Source: Candidatus Phosphoribacter baldrii
GTDB taxonomy: Bacteria; Actinomycetota; Actinomycetes; Actinomycetales; Dermatophilaceae
Direction: 5' to 3'
DNA length: 64,000 nt
Assembly: GCA_016704565.1 (NCBI GenBank)
Contig: JADIZV010000004.1
Coordinates: 806,001 to 870,000 of the forward strand
Position numbers and translations under genes: made by a program. Of the stretch, positions 16,086-25,273 are shown piece by piece; within the stretch, counting starts at the first letter, position 1, and each line of letters starts with the position of its first letter. The notes beneath the pieces are model-generated. The model made no database searches and was not told the origin of the DNA. It worked only from the letters and a program-made list of their open reading frames with translations.

Positions 16086-18908
16086 ATGAGCACTTCGCCC
16101 CGCACCCGACGCTCTTCGTCCCGAGCCCTTTCTACGACCCCGACACACCTCTTTGTCGCGGTCCTGTTCTTCTGCGTCGTCTTCCTGGTGATCTACGCGA
16201 CCTACCTCTCGGGTATTTGGGCGTATGAGGGCGTCAATTGGCAGGACCCTCCGTTCCTCGAGGTAGCCATCGCATTCGTAGCGATTGTGGCGACCGGAGC
16301 GACCATGACCCGGTCGGTGCAGCGCCCCTCGGATTTCTGCTTATGGATCATCTATACGATCGTCATCGTCCCCAGTGCCTTATTGGCCGAGGCATCGAAC
16401 TGGCTGCCCCAATCCGAGCGCCTCCCAGCGGCGCTGGGCATCTGCGCCGTCGCCGTGGTCGTCCGACTGATCACCGCTCCGAATTCCGGAGCCCTCCTCC
16501 CGACGCCCAGCCGGATCCGGATCAACTTCTGGCTCGTCTGCGCCGTGCTCCTGGCGATCACCTACGCGTGGCTGATCTCGGCCATCGGGATCCACCACAC
16601 TTACATTTCGTTCGCGGACATCTACGCGGTGCGGGCCGACTACAAACAAGCCCTTGCAGAGGTTCCCGCCCTCGCGTACCTGCTGCCCCTGAGTTACGCG
16701 TGCATCAACCCGGCGCTGATCGTCTGGGGTGTCCTACGTAAGGACTGGGTGAAGGTGCTCGCCGGCATCGGTGGCGATTTCCTCATCTACCTCGCGAGCG
16801 GCGCCAGGCTGGCCCTGCTGTCCGTCCCGCTGCTGTTGTGGATCGCCTATCGAGCCCGACGCGGGAGTCCACCCAAACCGAGCCACATCCTGTTCCTCCT
16901 GGGTTTCCTCATGATCTTCGCGCGGATCATGGACTCCTTGACCGGGAATCTCTTGTGGACCGCGGTCTTCAGCATGCGAATCCTGGCCATCCCGGGCGTC
17001 CTGACGGTGGGATATTTCAAGTACTTCCAGATCAACCCGCAACTGGGTCTGGAGAGTTTTGCGCCGTGGCATCGAGAACCGGGAACGGACCCACTGATCC
17101 TTGTCGGTGAGTGGATCTTCAACACACCCGGCACCAACGCCAATGTCAACTTCATCGGCTCGGGGTTCATGCATGCTGGCCTGGTCGGCATCGCCATCGA
17201 GACTGCCCTGGCTGCGACCCTCCTCCGCTTGGCGGACGACTCTTCCGCCAGTCTCCCCACGCCCTTCCGGTACTCGTTCTTCGTTGTCCCTGCGATCTCG
17301 CTGGCCAACGGCAGCGCCTTCACGTCGGTGCTGACCTACGGTTTCGGTGCGGCCATCCTGCTGGCCTACGCGGCCCGTCTCGATCCTCGGCTCCGCATCG
17401 CGCAAACACCGCACATCGGCACGGCATTGCCCTTTTCACGGGCTTCTGAGCATGGAAGTCATGACCGTTCGTGGGTCCAGCCCGCCACCACCTCCGCCAC
17501 CCCTGCCCCAGTCGGGGCGACTCAGACGGGACCTGTTATGGATATCCGCGACTATCTCCGCATCGCCCGCCGCCAGTGGGTCTTCATTGTCGTTGTCGGC
17601 GCGGTCGTGACCGCCCTCGGCATCGCGGTCACCGCCCTCATGCCCAAATCGCGAGCGGGTAGCTTCGAGTCGACTTCGGCCGTCATGGTCACCCTTACCC
17701 AGAACGCGACGCTGCGCGCGGAACCGTCGGCGGCTCAGCTCGCGCAGAACTTCACCCAGGTGGCGCTCAGCCGGGAAACCGCCGAACGCGTCACGCGGGG
17801 CCTGGCTCTCGGGATACCCGCAGAGAAGTTGCAGTCGCACCTCAAGGTGACCGTTCCGACAGGGACGAGCATCGTCCAGATCGTCGTGAGTTATCCCAAC
17901 GCAGACGTGGCCCAGAAGATCAACGCCGCCCTGATGCAGGCGGTGCTCTTGGCCGCGCGTTCCACCGACGCCACGCTGGGTGGTACGTCCGGCTCGGTCG
18001 TCAAGACGATAGAGATCGACCCGCCGAGCCCGGGCCTCACCGACGACACGAGCGGCACGGGCGACAAGACGCTCCGCGACGGCGCCATCGCGCTGATCCT
18101 TGGCCTGCTCGTCGGCTTCGGACTGTCCGTGGTCCGCGAACTGTTCGACAAGAGGGTGCGCAATCCTGGCGAGGTCCCCGCCTTGAACGGGACTGCCGTC
18201 ATCGGTGAGATCGGAACGAACGCCACCCTCACGGGGGCACCCGAGTTCGCCAACGTCGGCCTCGGCAAGAGCGCCGAAGCGTTCCGTTTCCTCCGCGCCA
18301 ACGTGCAATCGATGGCCGGGCCGGGGCACAACGTGATCACCTTCACGAGCACCACACCTGGAGAGGGCAAGACGACGGTTGCTGTGGGGACTGCGTTGGC
18401 CCTGGCCCAGGCCGGGTGGCGGGTCGTGCTGGTCGATGCGAACCTGCGCAGCCCCGCTGTAGCCCCACTGCTGGGACTTTCCGCCGGTGCTGGGTTGTCG
18501 TCGGTGCTCAAGGGTACGGCAGACCTCAGCTCCGTGCTGCAACACCATGCTGCCAGCGGACTTGAGGTCGTGGCGGCAGGAGCACCTGATACCAATCCGG
18601 CCGACCTCCTGCACAGTAGACGATTCCTGGAGACGCTGCGGGAACTCGGCGATCGTGCCGACTTCGTCATCCTCGACTCGGCAGCCGTGCAGACCGTTGC
18701 CGACACTCTAGGATTGGCACGGGTCGGGAACATCGCCTTGGTGCTCGATTACGGGAAGACGCAGAGCGACAACGTGGCAGCAGCAGTCGAGAAGTTGCGC
18801 CTGGTCAACGCCTCGTTGTGCGGAGTCGTGGTAAACCGAGCGCCCGCCGACAGCTCCTCGACCCGCTCCACTGACGGCCCGCAGCCGCGGGCGTCCGCGC
18901 GACCCTAG
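16086..18908 (+). CDS. Fusion of a Wzy-like polysaccharide polymerase and a Wzz/BY-kinase-like chain-length protein
   Basis: One open frame of 940 codons starts at ATG 16086 behind GAGGAGA. Residues ~20-440 form a polytopic membrane domain of the O-antigen/exopolysaccharide polymerase type, with a long outer loop near residues 300-365. A Pro/Ala/Thr/Ser-rich linker (~450-484) follows. From residue 485 (MDIRDYLRIARRQWVFIVVV) the protein looks like an actinobacterial Wzz-plus-kinase: a first helix at ~495-515, a periplasmic Wzz part, a second helix at ~667-684, then Walker A TPGEGKTTVAV (~760), Walker A' VVLVDANLRSP and Walker B FVILDSA. No C-terminal tyrosine cluster is present, so kinase activity is doubtful. 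The internal ATG at 17538 has no strong ribosome site. Usually these are two genes; a lost stop codon or assembly error is the main alternative. Confidence 0.75.
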   Translation: MSTSPRTRRSSSRALSTTPTHLFVAVLFFCVVFLVIYATYLSGIWAYEGVNWQDPPFLEVAIAFVAIVATGATMTRSVQRPSDFCLWIIYTIVIVPSALLAEASNWLPQSERLPAALGICAVAVVVRLITAPNSGALLPTPSRIRINFWLVCAVLLAITYAWLISAIGIHHTYISFADIYAVRADYKQALAEVPALAYLLPLSYACINPALIVWGVLRKDWVKVLAGIGGDFLIYLASGARLALLSVPLLLWIAYRARRGSPPKPSHILFLLGFLMIFARIMDSLTGNLLWTAVFSMRILAIPGVLTVGYFKYFQINPQLGLESFAPWHREPGTDPLILVGEWIFNTPGTNANVNFIGSGFMHAGLVGIAIETALAATLLRLADDSSASLPTPFRYSFFVVPAISLANGSAFTSVLTYGFGAAILLAYAARLDPRLRIAQTPHIGTALPFSRASEHGSHDRSWVQPATTSATPAPVGATQTGPVMDIRDYLRIARRQWVFIVVVGAVVTALGIAVTALMPKSRAGSFESTSAVMVTLTQNATLRAEPSAAQLAQNFTQVALSRETAERVTRGLALGIPAEKLQSHLKVTVPTGTSIVQIVVSYPNADVAQKINAALMQAVLLAARSTDATLGGTSGSVVKTIEIDPPSPGLTDDTSGTGDKTLRDGAIALILGLLVGFGLSVVRELFDKRVRNPGEVPALNGTAVIGEIGTNATLTGAPEFANVGLGKSAEAFRFLRANVQSMAGPGHNVITFTSTTPGEGKTTVAVGTALALAQAGWRVVLVDANLRSPAVAPLLGLSAGAGLSSVLKGTADLSSVLQHHAASGLEVVAAGAPDTNPADLLHSRRFLETLRELGDRADFVILDSAAVQTVADTLGLARVGNIALVLDYGKTQSDNVAAAVEKLRLVNASLCGVVVNRAPADSSSTRSTDGPQPRASARP

Positions 18909-20171
18909 ATGTCTCGATCAACATCGAAGAAAGCGAACGCAATGAACCGTGGAGACGTCAAAGCGCTCTTCCCTCGGGTTCGGGAACGAATCTGCTCGCT
19001 GAGACGACGTCGCCCTGGCGGGGACAGCTCTGTTCGCCAACCTGGCGACGCGGTGCGGGTGGTGCATGTGACATCGGCGCACCCGGCAACGGACCCGCGC
19101 ATCTACCTGAAGGAAGTCGCGACCCTCCGCGATGCCGGCTACGACGTCACCCTAATCGCGCCCGCGGATCCGGCACCGCCCCGGGAGGACCACAAGGTCG
19201 AGCTGCTCCCCAGGTATACCTCTCGACTGGCCCGCTGGTCCGGGGCGTGGACCGGCGCTCTTGCCGCGACCCGGCGGGTTGATCCCGACGTCATCCACTT
19301 CCATGACCCCGAACTGCTGCCGCTGTCGTTGCTCTGGCGCCTTCACGGCCGCAAGGTGATTTACGACGCCCACGAAAGTCTCTCCAAAGACGTGGCGCAC
19401 AAGGACTATCTCGCGCCGTGGCAGAGTCGACTGATTGCCCCCATGATCGCGAAGAGCGAACGCGCCATCGCCAGCCGGATGACGCACGTGGTGACCGCCA
19501 CTCCGGCAATTGCCGACCAGTGGCGGTTCGACACGACCGTTGTGGCAAACTATCCCATTCTCGATGAATGGGCAACGATCGACAGCTCACGGGCGAGCTT
19601 CCTCGCCCGCCCGAGGCGTGGGTGCTATGTGGGCGGGATCCACCCCGAGCGATGCACGGAAACGGTCATCGAGGCCGCGGGCATCATGAACGCCACGAGG
19701 GACTACAGCGTGGTCATGGCCGGACCGTGCTCCGACAGCACCGCCCCATCCGGACGCGGCATCGAGTATGTGGGCGTTCTGTCCAGACCGGAGGTCGCCG
19801 AGCTCACCGGGACTTCGCTGTTCGGGCTGGCCATCTTCCGGCCTTCTCCGAACGTGGTCGAAGCCTTGCCCACGAAGGTTCTGGAGTACATGGCAGCAGG
19901 GGTCCCCGTGATCGTGTCCTCTTCGTTGCGGGTCGGCTCCCAGTTGGTGACCGAGGTCGGCTGCGGCATCGTCGTGCCTCATGACAGCCCGCAAGAGCTC
20001 GCCGCCGCGATGATGCGACTCGCCGATTATCCGGCCCTTGCCTGGGAGATGGGTTCCCGCGGGAAGGAAGCCGTCCTGGAGCGCTATTCCTGGGCCTCGG
20101 AGGGGCAGCGACTCGTCGAGACCTACCGTCGCTATGTGGGACCGCCGGGGAACGGTTCGAGGATCGAGTGA
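18909..20171 (+). CDS. Glycosyltransferase family 4, first of a tandem pair
   Basis: The product is up to 420 aa. ATG 18909 directly follows the stop of the fusion gene; ATG 18942 is an alternative closer to the usual start of the fold. The N-terminal Rossmann half reads VRVVHVTSAHPATDPRIYLK and VIHFHDPELLPLSLLWRL. The donor half includes CYVGGIHPERCTETVIEAAG and PTKVLEYMAAGVPVIVSS, typical of GT-B retaining enzymes. It should add a sugar to the lipid-linked repeat unit at the inner face of the membrane. Donor and acceptor cannot be read from sequence. Confidence 0.85.
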   Translation: MSRSTSKKANAMNRGDVKALFPRVRERICSLRRRRPGGDSSVRQPGDAVRVVHVTSAHPATDPRIYLKEVATLRDAGYDVTLIAPADPAPPREDHKVELLPRYTSRLARWSGAWTGALAATRRVDPDVIHFHDPELLPLSLLWRLHGRKVIYDAHESLSKDVAHKDYLAPWQSRLIAPMIAKSERAIASRMTHVVTATPAIADQWRFDTTVVANYPILDEWATIDSSRASFLARPRRGCYVGGIHPERCTETVIEAAGIMNATRDYSVVMAGPCSDSTAPSGRGIEYVGVLSRPEVAELTGTSLFGLAIFRPSPNVVEALPTKVLEYMAAGVPVIVSSSLRVGSQLVTEVGCGIVVPHDSPQELAAAMMRLADYPALAWEMGSRGKEAVLERYSWASEGQRLVETYRRYVGPPGNGSRIE

Positions 20172-20172
20172 C

Positions 20173-21342
20173 ATGCGCGTGCTCATGGTAGGTCACCAGT
20201 ACTGGCCCGTGGCCGGATCCGGAAGTCAGGTTCTGGGTGCGTTGACCGCGCAGTTGCGTGCCAAGGACGTTGAGGTGACCGTCATCACCTCTGCTCCTGG
20301 TGACGGTGGCCCTCGCCGGCGAACGGGGCCCTGCGGTGAACGCGTCCTATGCGTGGGCCCGGCTGAAGGCACCGCGAACCCCGTTCGCCGACTGTTCAAC
20401 CTCGTGCTCTTTGCGGGGCGCATCGTGAGCTCCGCACGAGTTGTCGATTTCGACGTGGTCGTGTCGGATCCGCCGCCCACAGCCGCCTTCGCGTCGCTGC
20501 TCGTCGCTCGCCGACGTCGCGTGCCGTTCGTCTACTACCTCGCTGACTCCTGGCGCGCCGCAGCCGAGGGCGCGCGCCAGATCTGGTTGCGTGCTCTGAC
20601 TCCCGTGATCGGGGCGGTGGAGGACTACACCCTGCGACATGCCTCGTCAGTCCTCGCGGCGACCCCCGGCATGGCGCGCGTCGCCGCCACGGCGGGGGCG
20701 GCCGACTCTGTTACCACGATCCCCAACGGCATACCGACGGACGTGTACACCCCAGATGGTGAGCAGTGGTGGCCCAACGGCAAGCACAACCCCTTCTTCG
20801 TCTACGCGGGTAATGCCGGGGTCGTGCACGGGGCGGAAATCTTCGCGAGGGCTGCCGAAGAACGCTGGCGCGCCGGCGAAGTTTTCGACTTGGTCTACCT
20901 GGGCTACGGCAGCGACAGCGAACTCATCAACGACGTCGCCTCGCGTTGGCCGGACCGAGTCCACTGTCGGGGTTCCGTGTCAGCCGCGACGGTCGCCGCC
21001 GCCACCAGGACCGCGGTGGCCAGCCTGGCGTCGCTCCGACCGTCCACCGGGTACGCCGATGCCCGGCCGATCAAGGCCATGAGCGGGCTCGCTTGCGGTA
21101 CTCCTTTGATCTATGCGGGAAGCGGTGATTTCGCGGATCTGTTGGCGCAAGCAGACCTCGCCTACGTGTCTCCATGGGATGTCTCCGCCGTTCAGGAGAA
21201 CCTCGTCCGGGCGCTCCTCGATGCCACTCAGGCGGATGCCGACGAGCGGGCGCGCCGGGTGGCGTTTGCCCGGGAGAACTTCGATGACCGGATTCCCGCA
21301 CGCATCGCCACGGAAGCCGTCCTACGCCCGGTCTCCGGGTAG
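20173..21342 (+). CDS. Glycosyltransferase family 4, second of a tandem pair
   Basis: The 389-aa product starts MRVLMVGHQYWPVAGSGSQV at ATG 20173, one base after the previous stop. It has the GT-B layout: acceptor domain with VTVITSAPGDGG and PFVYYLADSW, donor domain with PFFVYAGNAGVVHG and RPIKAMSGLACGTPLIYAGS. The order resembles WbuB/WcaI-like transferases. It is co-transcribed between the first GT4 and wzx, so it probably extends the same repeat unit. Confidence 0.83.
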   Translation: MRVLMVGHQYWPVAGSGSQVLGALTAQLRAKDVEVTVITSAPGDGGPRRRTGPCGERVLCVGPAEGTANPVRRLFNLVLFAGRIVSSARVVDFDVVVSDPPPTAAFASLLVARRRRVPFVYYLADSWRAAAEGARQIWLRALTPVIGAVEDYTLRHASSVLAATPGMARVAATAGAADSVTTIPNGIPTDVYTPDGEQWWPNGKHNPFFVYAGNAGVVHGAEIFARAAEERWRAGEVFDLVYLGYGSDSELINDVASRWPDRVHCRGSVSAATVAAATRTAVASLASLRPSTGYADARPIKAMSGLACGTPLIYAGSGDFADLLAQADLAYVSPWDVSAVQENLVRALLDATQADADERARRVAFARENFDDRIPARIATEAVLRPVSG

Positions 21343-21353
21343 CGGTCGGCCCC

Positions 21354-22721
21354 ATGCCCCGCATGCCTCTGGCTTCGCTCACCGCTCGGGCCCGCCAACG
21401 CCTCGGCGCGACCGGTGAGGGCGTCGCAGCCATCATCATGGCGACCGCCGCGGCCCAGGGCTTGGCGTTCCTGGGCTATCCCATCGTGGCGCGGCTCTAT
21501 ACGCCTCATGACTTCGGGACGCTGGCCACGGTCACCGCCTGGTCCATGCTGCTCATGCCGGTCATGGCGATTCGGGCCGATGTCATCGTGCCTCTGCCCG
21601 CCTCGGATGACACGAGTCGCCGGATCGTCGGTCTGGGTGTCAGGGCGGTCCTAGTCAACACCCTGTTGGTCGCGGCTGCATTCACGGGTCTGTATCTCAC
21701 CGGGCACGACTTCGACCTTGAGGCTTGGATCTTCTCGATCCCGATGGTAAGCGCGTTGTTGGCGCTCTTCCAACTGGCCAACGCGTGGGCGATCCGACGG
21801 CGGCGGTACTCCACCATTGCCGGCCGGAACGTCATCCAGGCCCTCGTCACGCTTGTCACCCAGACGGCCTTCGGGGTCGTTGCCGCAAGCGCCTTCGGGC
21901 TGATCGCGGGCCTCGTCCTGGCCTTGGTCGTGTCGACGCTGTTCTTGGCCGTCGCGAACAAGTCGCGGCCGTTCGACGGTCCCACCGACGCGAGCGAGGC
22001 TGCCGCACCAAACCGGCCCGATGACCTCAGCGCGCCCGTGGTCACCGGTGCGGCGACCACCTGCTCCGACGACGTCCGAGCGTATGTCAACCAGGCCCCT
22101 GCCTTGTCCCTGGCTGGCTTGCTGAACGCCGCCGGGCTCTACGCCCCTCCCTTGCTCATCACGACCTTCTTCGGGCTAGCCGACGCAGGTCAGTTCGGCC
22201 TGGCCCAACGCGTCGTCGCCATCCCGATCGCGCTGCTCGGCCAGGCCACTGCGCAGGTGTACCTCGGTTGGCTGTCGGAGACCAAGCGAGCGGGTCAGTT
22301 CGGCGCGCTCCGAGCGTTGAGGAAGGCCACCCGGCTGCTCCTCCTCGCGGCCGTTCCGATGGGCCTCATCGTCCTGGTGGCCTCCCCCTCGGCCTTCCCG
22401 CTGCTCTTCGGTGAGCGTTGGGGAGTCGCGGGGAGCATGGCGGCGGCGCTGTCGATCAACCTCGCCGCCCAATTGGTTGCGGCCCCTGTCTCCCAGACGC
22501 TGATCGTGCTGGGGCATGCCCGCCTCCAGTTAGCCTGGGACGCCGGTCGATTCACCCTCGTGGTCGGCTCGCTACTCGCGTGTGTCCACTTCGAGGTCGG
22601 TGTCGTCGCAACGGTGTGGACCTCCTCGTTGGCCAGCGCCGTGGCCTACGTCCTGTCCTGGGGGCTGTCGCGGTGGGCGGCGGCAGTGGAGCACAGGTCT
22701 GCTCCCGCCCCGCAGCCCTGA
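21354..22721 (+). CDS. Wzx-type polysaccharide flippase (MOP superfamily)
   Basis: The 455-aa protein has about a dozen hydrophobic segments starting with AAIIMATAAAQGLAFLGYPI and the motif VARLYTPHDFGTLATVTAWS that is characteristic of the polysaccharide transporter family. It should move undecaprenyl-linked repeat units across the membrane for polymerisation by the Wzy-like domain encoded upstream. Its last ~100 codons are duplicated in inverted orientation at 56215-56531. The stop at 22721 lies 5 bp from the relic 3' end of a convergent oxidoreductase gene (22727-22751). Confidence 0.87.
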   Translation: MPRMPLASLTARARQRLGATGEGVAAIIMATAAAQGLAFLGYPIVARLYTPHDFGTLATVTAWSMLLMPVMAIRADVIVPLPASDDTSRRIVGLGVRAVLVNTLLVAAAFTGLYLTGHDFDLEAWIFSIPMVSALLALFQLANAWAIRRRRYSTIAGRNVIQALVTLVTQTAFGVVAASAFGLIAGLVLALVVSTLFLAVANKSRPFDGPTDASEAAAPNRPDDLSAPVVTGAATTCSDDVRAYVNQAPALSLAGLLNAAGLYAPPLLITTFFGLADAGQFGLAQRVVAIPIALLGQATAQVYLGWLSETKRAGQFGALRALRKATRLLLLAAVPMGLIVLVASPSAFPLLFGERWGVAGSMAAALSINLAAQLVAAPVSQTLIVLGHARLQLAWDAGRFTLVVGSLLACVHFEVGVVATVWTSSLASAVAYVLSWGLSRWAAAVEHRSAPAPQP

Positions 22722-22751
22722 CCTCGTCAGCCAAGGGTGACGACCTGTCCG
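22405..22751 (+). repeat. Left copy of a 347-bp inverted repeat (wzx tail plus relic oxidoreductase tail)
   Basis: Bases 22405-22751 recur in inverted orientation at 56185-56531 with only a few differences by eye (for example T/A near 22529 and T/C near 22738). The copy spans the end of wzx, a 5-bp gap, and 25 bp that are the reverse of the last codons of the oxidoreductase gene ending at 56209. The intact oxidoreductase is 33 kb away, so this is a rearrangement junction. Confidence 0.9.
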
Positions 22752-22790
22752 GAGACTGTCCGGCCCGAGTCATGCCACTTTAGTGGCTCA

Positions 22791-23583
22791 TCACAATGCA
22801 GGGTGTAGCCGTGGTCTGAAGCCGCCGGTCTCGAGGAGGCAGCGGGCGATGTAGTTGGTGAGGTTACGGAAGCCGAGGGCGGAGCCTCGGAGGTGTTCGA
22901 GGCGCCCGTTCAGGGCTTCGGTGGGGCCGTTGCTGGTGCCGGGCCGGTCGAAGTAGGCCAGCACGTCGGCGGCGCGTTGGTTCAGGGTGCGTCCGAGGCG
23001 GCGCAGTTCGATCAGCACGGTAGGGACGCCGTCGCGGAGGGCGTCGATGACGGCGACCATGGCTGTCCTGCCGGCTGTGCGGTCGGGGTGGCGGTAGGCG
23101 GCGATCATCCGTTGCAGGATGCCCCAGGTCGCTTCGACCTCAATGTGGTCCTCGTTCGCGAACAGGTGCAGGAGGCGTTCTCGTTGCCGGTCGGTGAGCA
23201 GGTCCTCACCGGTATGCAGGGTCCGGCGGGCCCGGTACAGCGGGTCGTTGCGCAGGCCTCGGTGGCCGTGGAGGTCTTGTTGGACCCGGCTGCGGCACCG
23301 GTCGAGCGCGTCACCGGCGAGCCGGACGACGTGGAAGGGGTCCATGACCGCGACCGCGGCCGGCAGCTCTTCGGCGGCGGCGGTCTTGAACCCGGTGAAC
23401 CCGTCCATCGCGACGACCTCCACGCCCTCTCTCCATGCTTGGGGGCGGTCGGCGAGCCAGGTCTTGAACGCGGACTTGGAGCGGCCCTCGACCATGTCCA
23501 GCAGCCGCGCACGGCCGGTGCCATCCCGGATCGGGGTGAGGTCGATGATGACGGTGACGTACTTGTCGCCCTTGCGCGTGCGG
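22791..23583 (-). pseudogene. ISL3-family transposase, C-terminal fragment
   Basis: The fragment reads GDKYVTVIIDLTPIRDGTGR, MVEGRSKSAFKTWLADRPQA, VVAMDGFTGFKTA, VMDPFHVVRLAG and SNGPTEALNGRLEHLRGSAL, which are ISL3 DDE-core blocks (the Asp in AMDGF, the Asp in VMDPFH, the Glu in PTEALNG). The N-terminal zinc-finger half is missing because the IS3 left end sits at 23584. An ISL3-type terminus (GAGTCATGCCACTTT) lies at about 22768-22782, next to the wzx repeat. Confidence 0.82.
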
Positions 23584-23627
23584 GGGTCTGCCCAGGGTCT
23601 GGTTGACAGTCTTGGTGTGGTGTTGCG

Positions 23628-24515
23628 TCAGGCCGCTGGGGCGGTCTGGTAGATGGTCTCAAACTCGACGGGGGTCAGGCGACCCAGGCCGCGTTGCCGA
23701 CGTCGGCGGTGGTAGGTGCGTTCGGTCCAGGTGACGATTGCCAGACGCAGCTGGACGCGGGTGGCCCACCGTCGTCGGTTCAGGACGTTCTTCTGCAGCA
23801 ACGCAAACCAGCTTTCCATGGCCGCGTTGTCAGCGCTTGAGGCCACCCGGCCCATGGAACCGACCAGCCCAGCCTCGGTCAGGGCGCGGGTGTACTTCCG
23901 AGACCGGAATTGACTCCCACGGTCGCTGTGCACAATGCACCCGGCGACCACGCCGGGGCCGCCGCGCCGGTCGATCGCGTTGCGCAGGGCGGCCACCGCC
24001 AGCGACGCTTTCATCCGTGAGTCGATGCTGTAACCGACGATCCGCCCGGAGTAGACGTCCTTGACTGCGCACATGTACAGCTTCCCCTCACCGGTGGGGT
24101 GTTCGGTGATGTCGGTCAGCCACAGCTGGTTGGGTCGGTCGGCGGTGAAGTCGCGTTCGACCAGATCGTCGTGCACCGCTGGGCCGGGACGCTTGCCGCC
24201 CCGACGTTTGGGGGACAGCACCGAGAAGATCCCGGCCAACGAGCACAGCCGCCACACCCGGTTCTCCGACGCCTCGTGGCCGGCGTCGGCCAGTTCGTCG
24301 CTGATCAGCCGGTAGCCGAACTCCGGGTCGTCGGCGTGCACCTGTCGGGCCGCCTCGATCAGGTGGGCGTCGTCCCAATCACGTTGGCTGACCGGGTCAG
24401 CCCGCCACTTGTAGTACGCCTGTCGGGAGACCCCCAGGACCCGGCACGAGACGATCACGGGCACCCGGATCGTGGCCCCCTCAGCGGCCAGGTCAGTGAT
24501 GAGGGGGTAGGTCAT
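23628..24515 (-). CDS. IS3-family transposase OrfB (left copy)
   Basis: The 295-aa catalytic half has the DDE residues in WLTDITEHPTGEGK, CIVHSDRGSQF and SADNAAMESWFALLQKN, preceded by the HTH_21 segment (DDPEFGYRLISDEL). It overlaps orfA by four bases. The heptamer CCCAAAA (24515-24521, minus strand) at the overlap fits a -1 slippery site, so an OrfAB fusion of ~390 aa is likely the active transposase. Confidence 0.93.
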   Translation of the reverse strand: MTYPLITDLAAEGATIRVPVIVSCRVLGVSRQAYYKWRADPVSQRDWDDAHLIEAARQVHADDPEFGYRLISDELADAGHEASENRVWRLCSLAGIFSVLSPKRRGGKRPGPAVHDDLVERDFTADRPNQLWLTDITEHPTGEGKLYMCAVKDVYSGRIVGYSIDSRMKASLAVAALRNAIDRRGGPGVVAGCIVHSDRGSQFRSRKYTRALTEAGLVGSMGRVASSADNAAMESWFALLQKNVLNRRRWATRVQLRLAIVTWTERTYHRRRRQRGLGRLTPVEFETIYQTAPAA

Positions 24516-24796
24516 TTTGGGAGCACGTCCCGGGCCAGGTACGCCGCGGCGCGGCGCAGAACCTCGTTCTCCTGCTCCAGCAGCCGGTTGCGCTTCTTCA
24601 GCTCCCGCAACGCTTCCGACTCCTCCTTCGTGGCTCCAGGACGTTTGCCGTCCTCGATGTCAGCCAGGGCTAGCCAGCGGTGCAGGCAGGACTCGGAGAT
24701 CCCGAAGTCCTTGGCCACCTGCGCCACCGACGCCTCGGCCTTACGTGCCACCGCGACCACATCGTCGCGGAACTCCTTGGGAAACGCTTTAGGCAT
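24512..24796 (-). CDS. IS3-family transposase OrfA (left copy)
   Basis: The 94-aa DNA-binding half starts MPKAFPKEFRDDVVAVARKA, has a helix-turn-helix (VAQVAKDFGISESCLHRWL) and a leucine-zipper-like tail (LKKRNRLLEQENEVLRRAAA). ATG 24796 is nine bases from AGGAAGG; an ATG at 24805 is possible but has no spacing. It ends within the slippery overlap with orfB. Confidence 0.92.
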   Translation of the reverse strand: MPKAFPKEFRDDVVAVARKAEASVAQVAKDFGISESCLHRWLALADIEDGKRPGATKEESEALRELKKRNRLLEQENEVLRRAAAYLARDVLPK

Positions 24797-24866
24797 GGTC
24801 AGCATCCTTCCTGCGGGGACTGACAGTCCTCACAAGCTCGGTGTCAACCAGACCCTGGGCAGACCC

Positions 24867-24938
24867 CTGAAACGAGCCATTGCCCGCGAAGTCTTCCGAA
24901 TCATGACCCGCCACGCCAAGGACCCCGTGGCGGCCTAA
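24867..24938 (+). pseudogene. IS110-family transposase, 3' remnant
   Basis: Directly after the IS3 end the sequence encodes LKRAIAREVFRIMTRHAKDP and a stop. This matches the C-terminal KRxxAREx helix of IS110 transposases; the partial IS110 gene at the right edge of the window has LKRAVAREIFQAL. The rest of the gene is gone. Confidence 0.65.
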
Positions 24939-25273
24939 CCGACCGGACCCGAGCGGGAGTCAAGGCTCGGGCGCAGCCCGACCGCGCAGCGGCCGCAGGG
25001 CCTTGACACCCGCGAGGAACCGGTCGACCATCACCAGCCCGGGCCCTTGACACGACATAGAAGCATCACTTGGCCCTCGGAGAGCAACTGAGGACGAACA
25101 CCGTGAAACGGACGCGACGGATGAGGCTCTAGCCCCGGTCTTTCATGAGGTCGCCGACGGTGGCGTTGCTGGGTGGGGTGGGTCGTTGTCCGTCTGCGGG
25201 TATGTCGGTTCGCCGGCTGGCGCTGCCGGGCTGCGGTTCTCCGGGTGGTGATGTCGTGGGTGGACGGGTCGAG
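24939..25273. other. Non-coding stretch between IS110 remnant and IS1380 transposase
   Basis: The 335 bp hold no convincing gene. The first part is probably the 3' flank of the IS110 element, and the second part, from about 25130, the downstream end of the IS1380 element. No matching inverted repeat was found by eye to fix the IS1380 ends. Confidence 0.5.

Larger units (their letters stand above)
23584..24866 (-). mobile_element. IS3-family insertion sequence, left copy
   Basis: The 1283-bp element has terminal inverted repeats (GGGTCTGCCCAGGGTCTGG at one end, its complement at the other). An element of the same length with identical predicted proteins occurs in opposite orientation at 56601-57883. 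It has inserted into, or recombined with, ISL3 (left) and IS110 (right). No matching target duplication flanks it. Confidence 0.92.

Noticed and set aside
17521..17540. Separate start of an independent Wzz gene at ATG 17538
   Set aside because: No good ribosome site precedes it and the frame is open without a stop from 16086, so a fusion is the primary call; the internal start is kept as an alternative.
24867..24938. C-terminus belonging to the adjacent IS3 element
   Set aside because: It lies outside the IS3 inverted repeat and matches the IS110 C-terminal helix instead.
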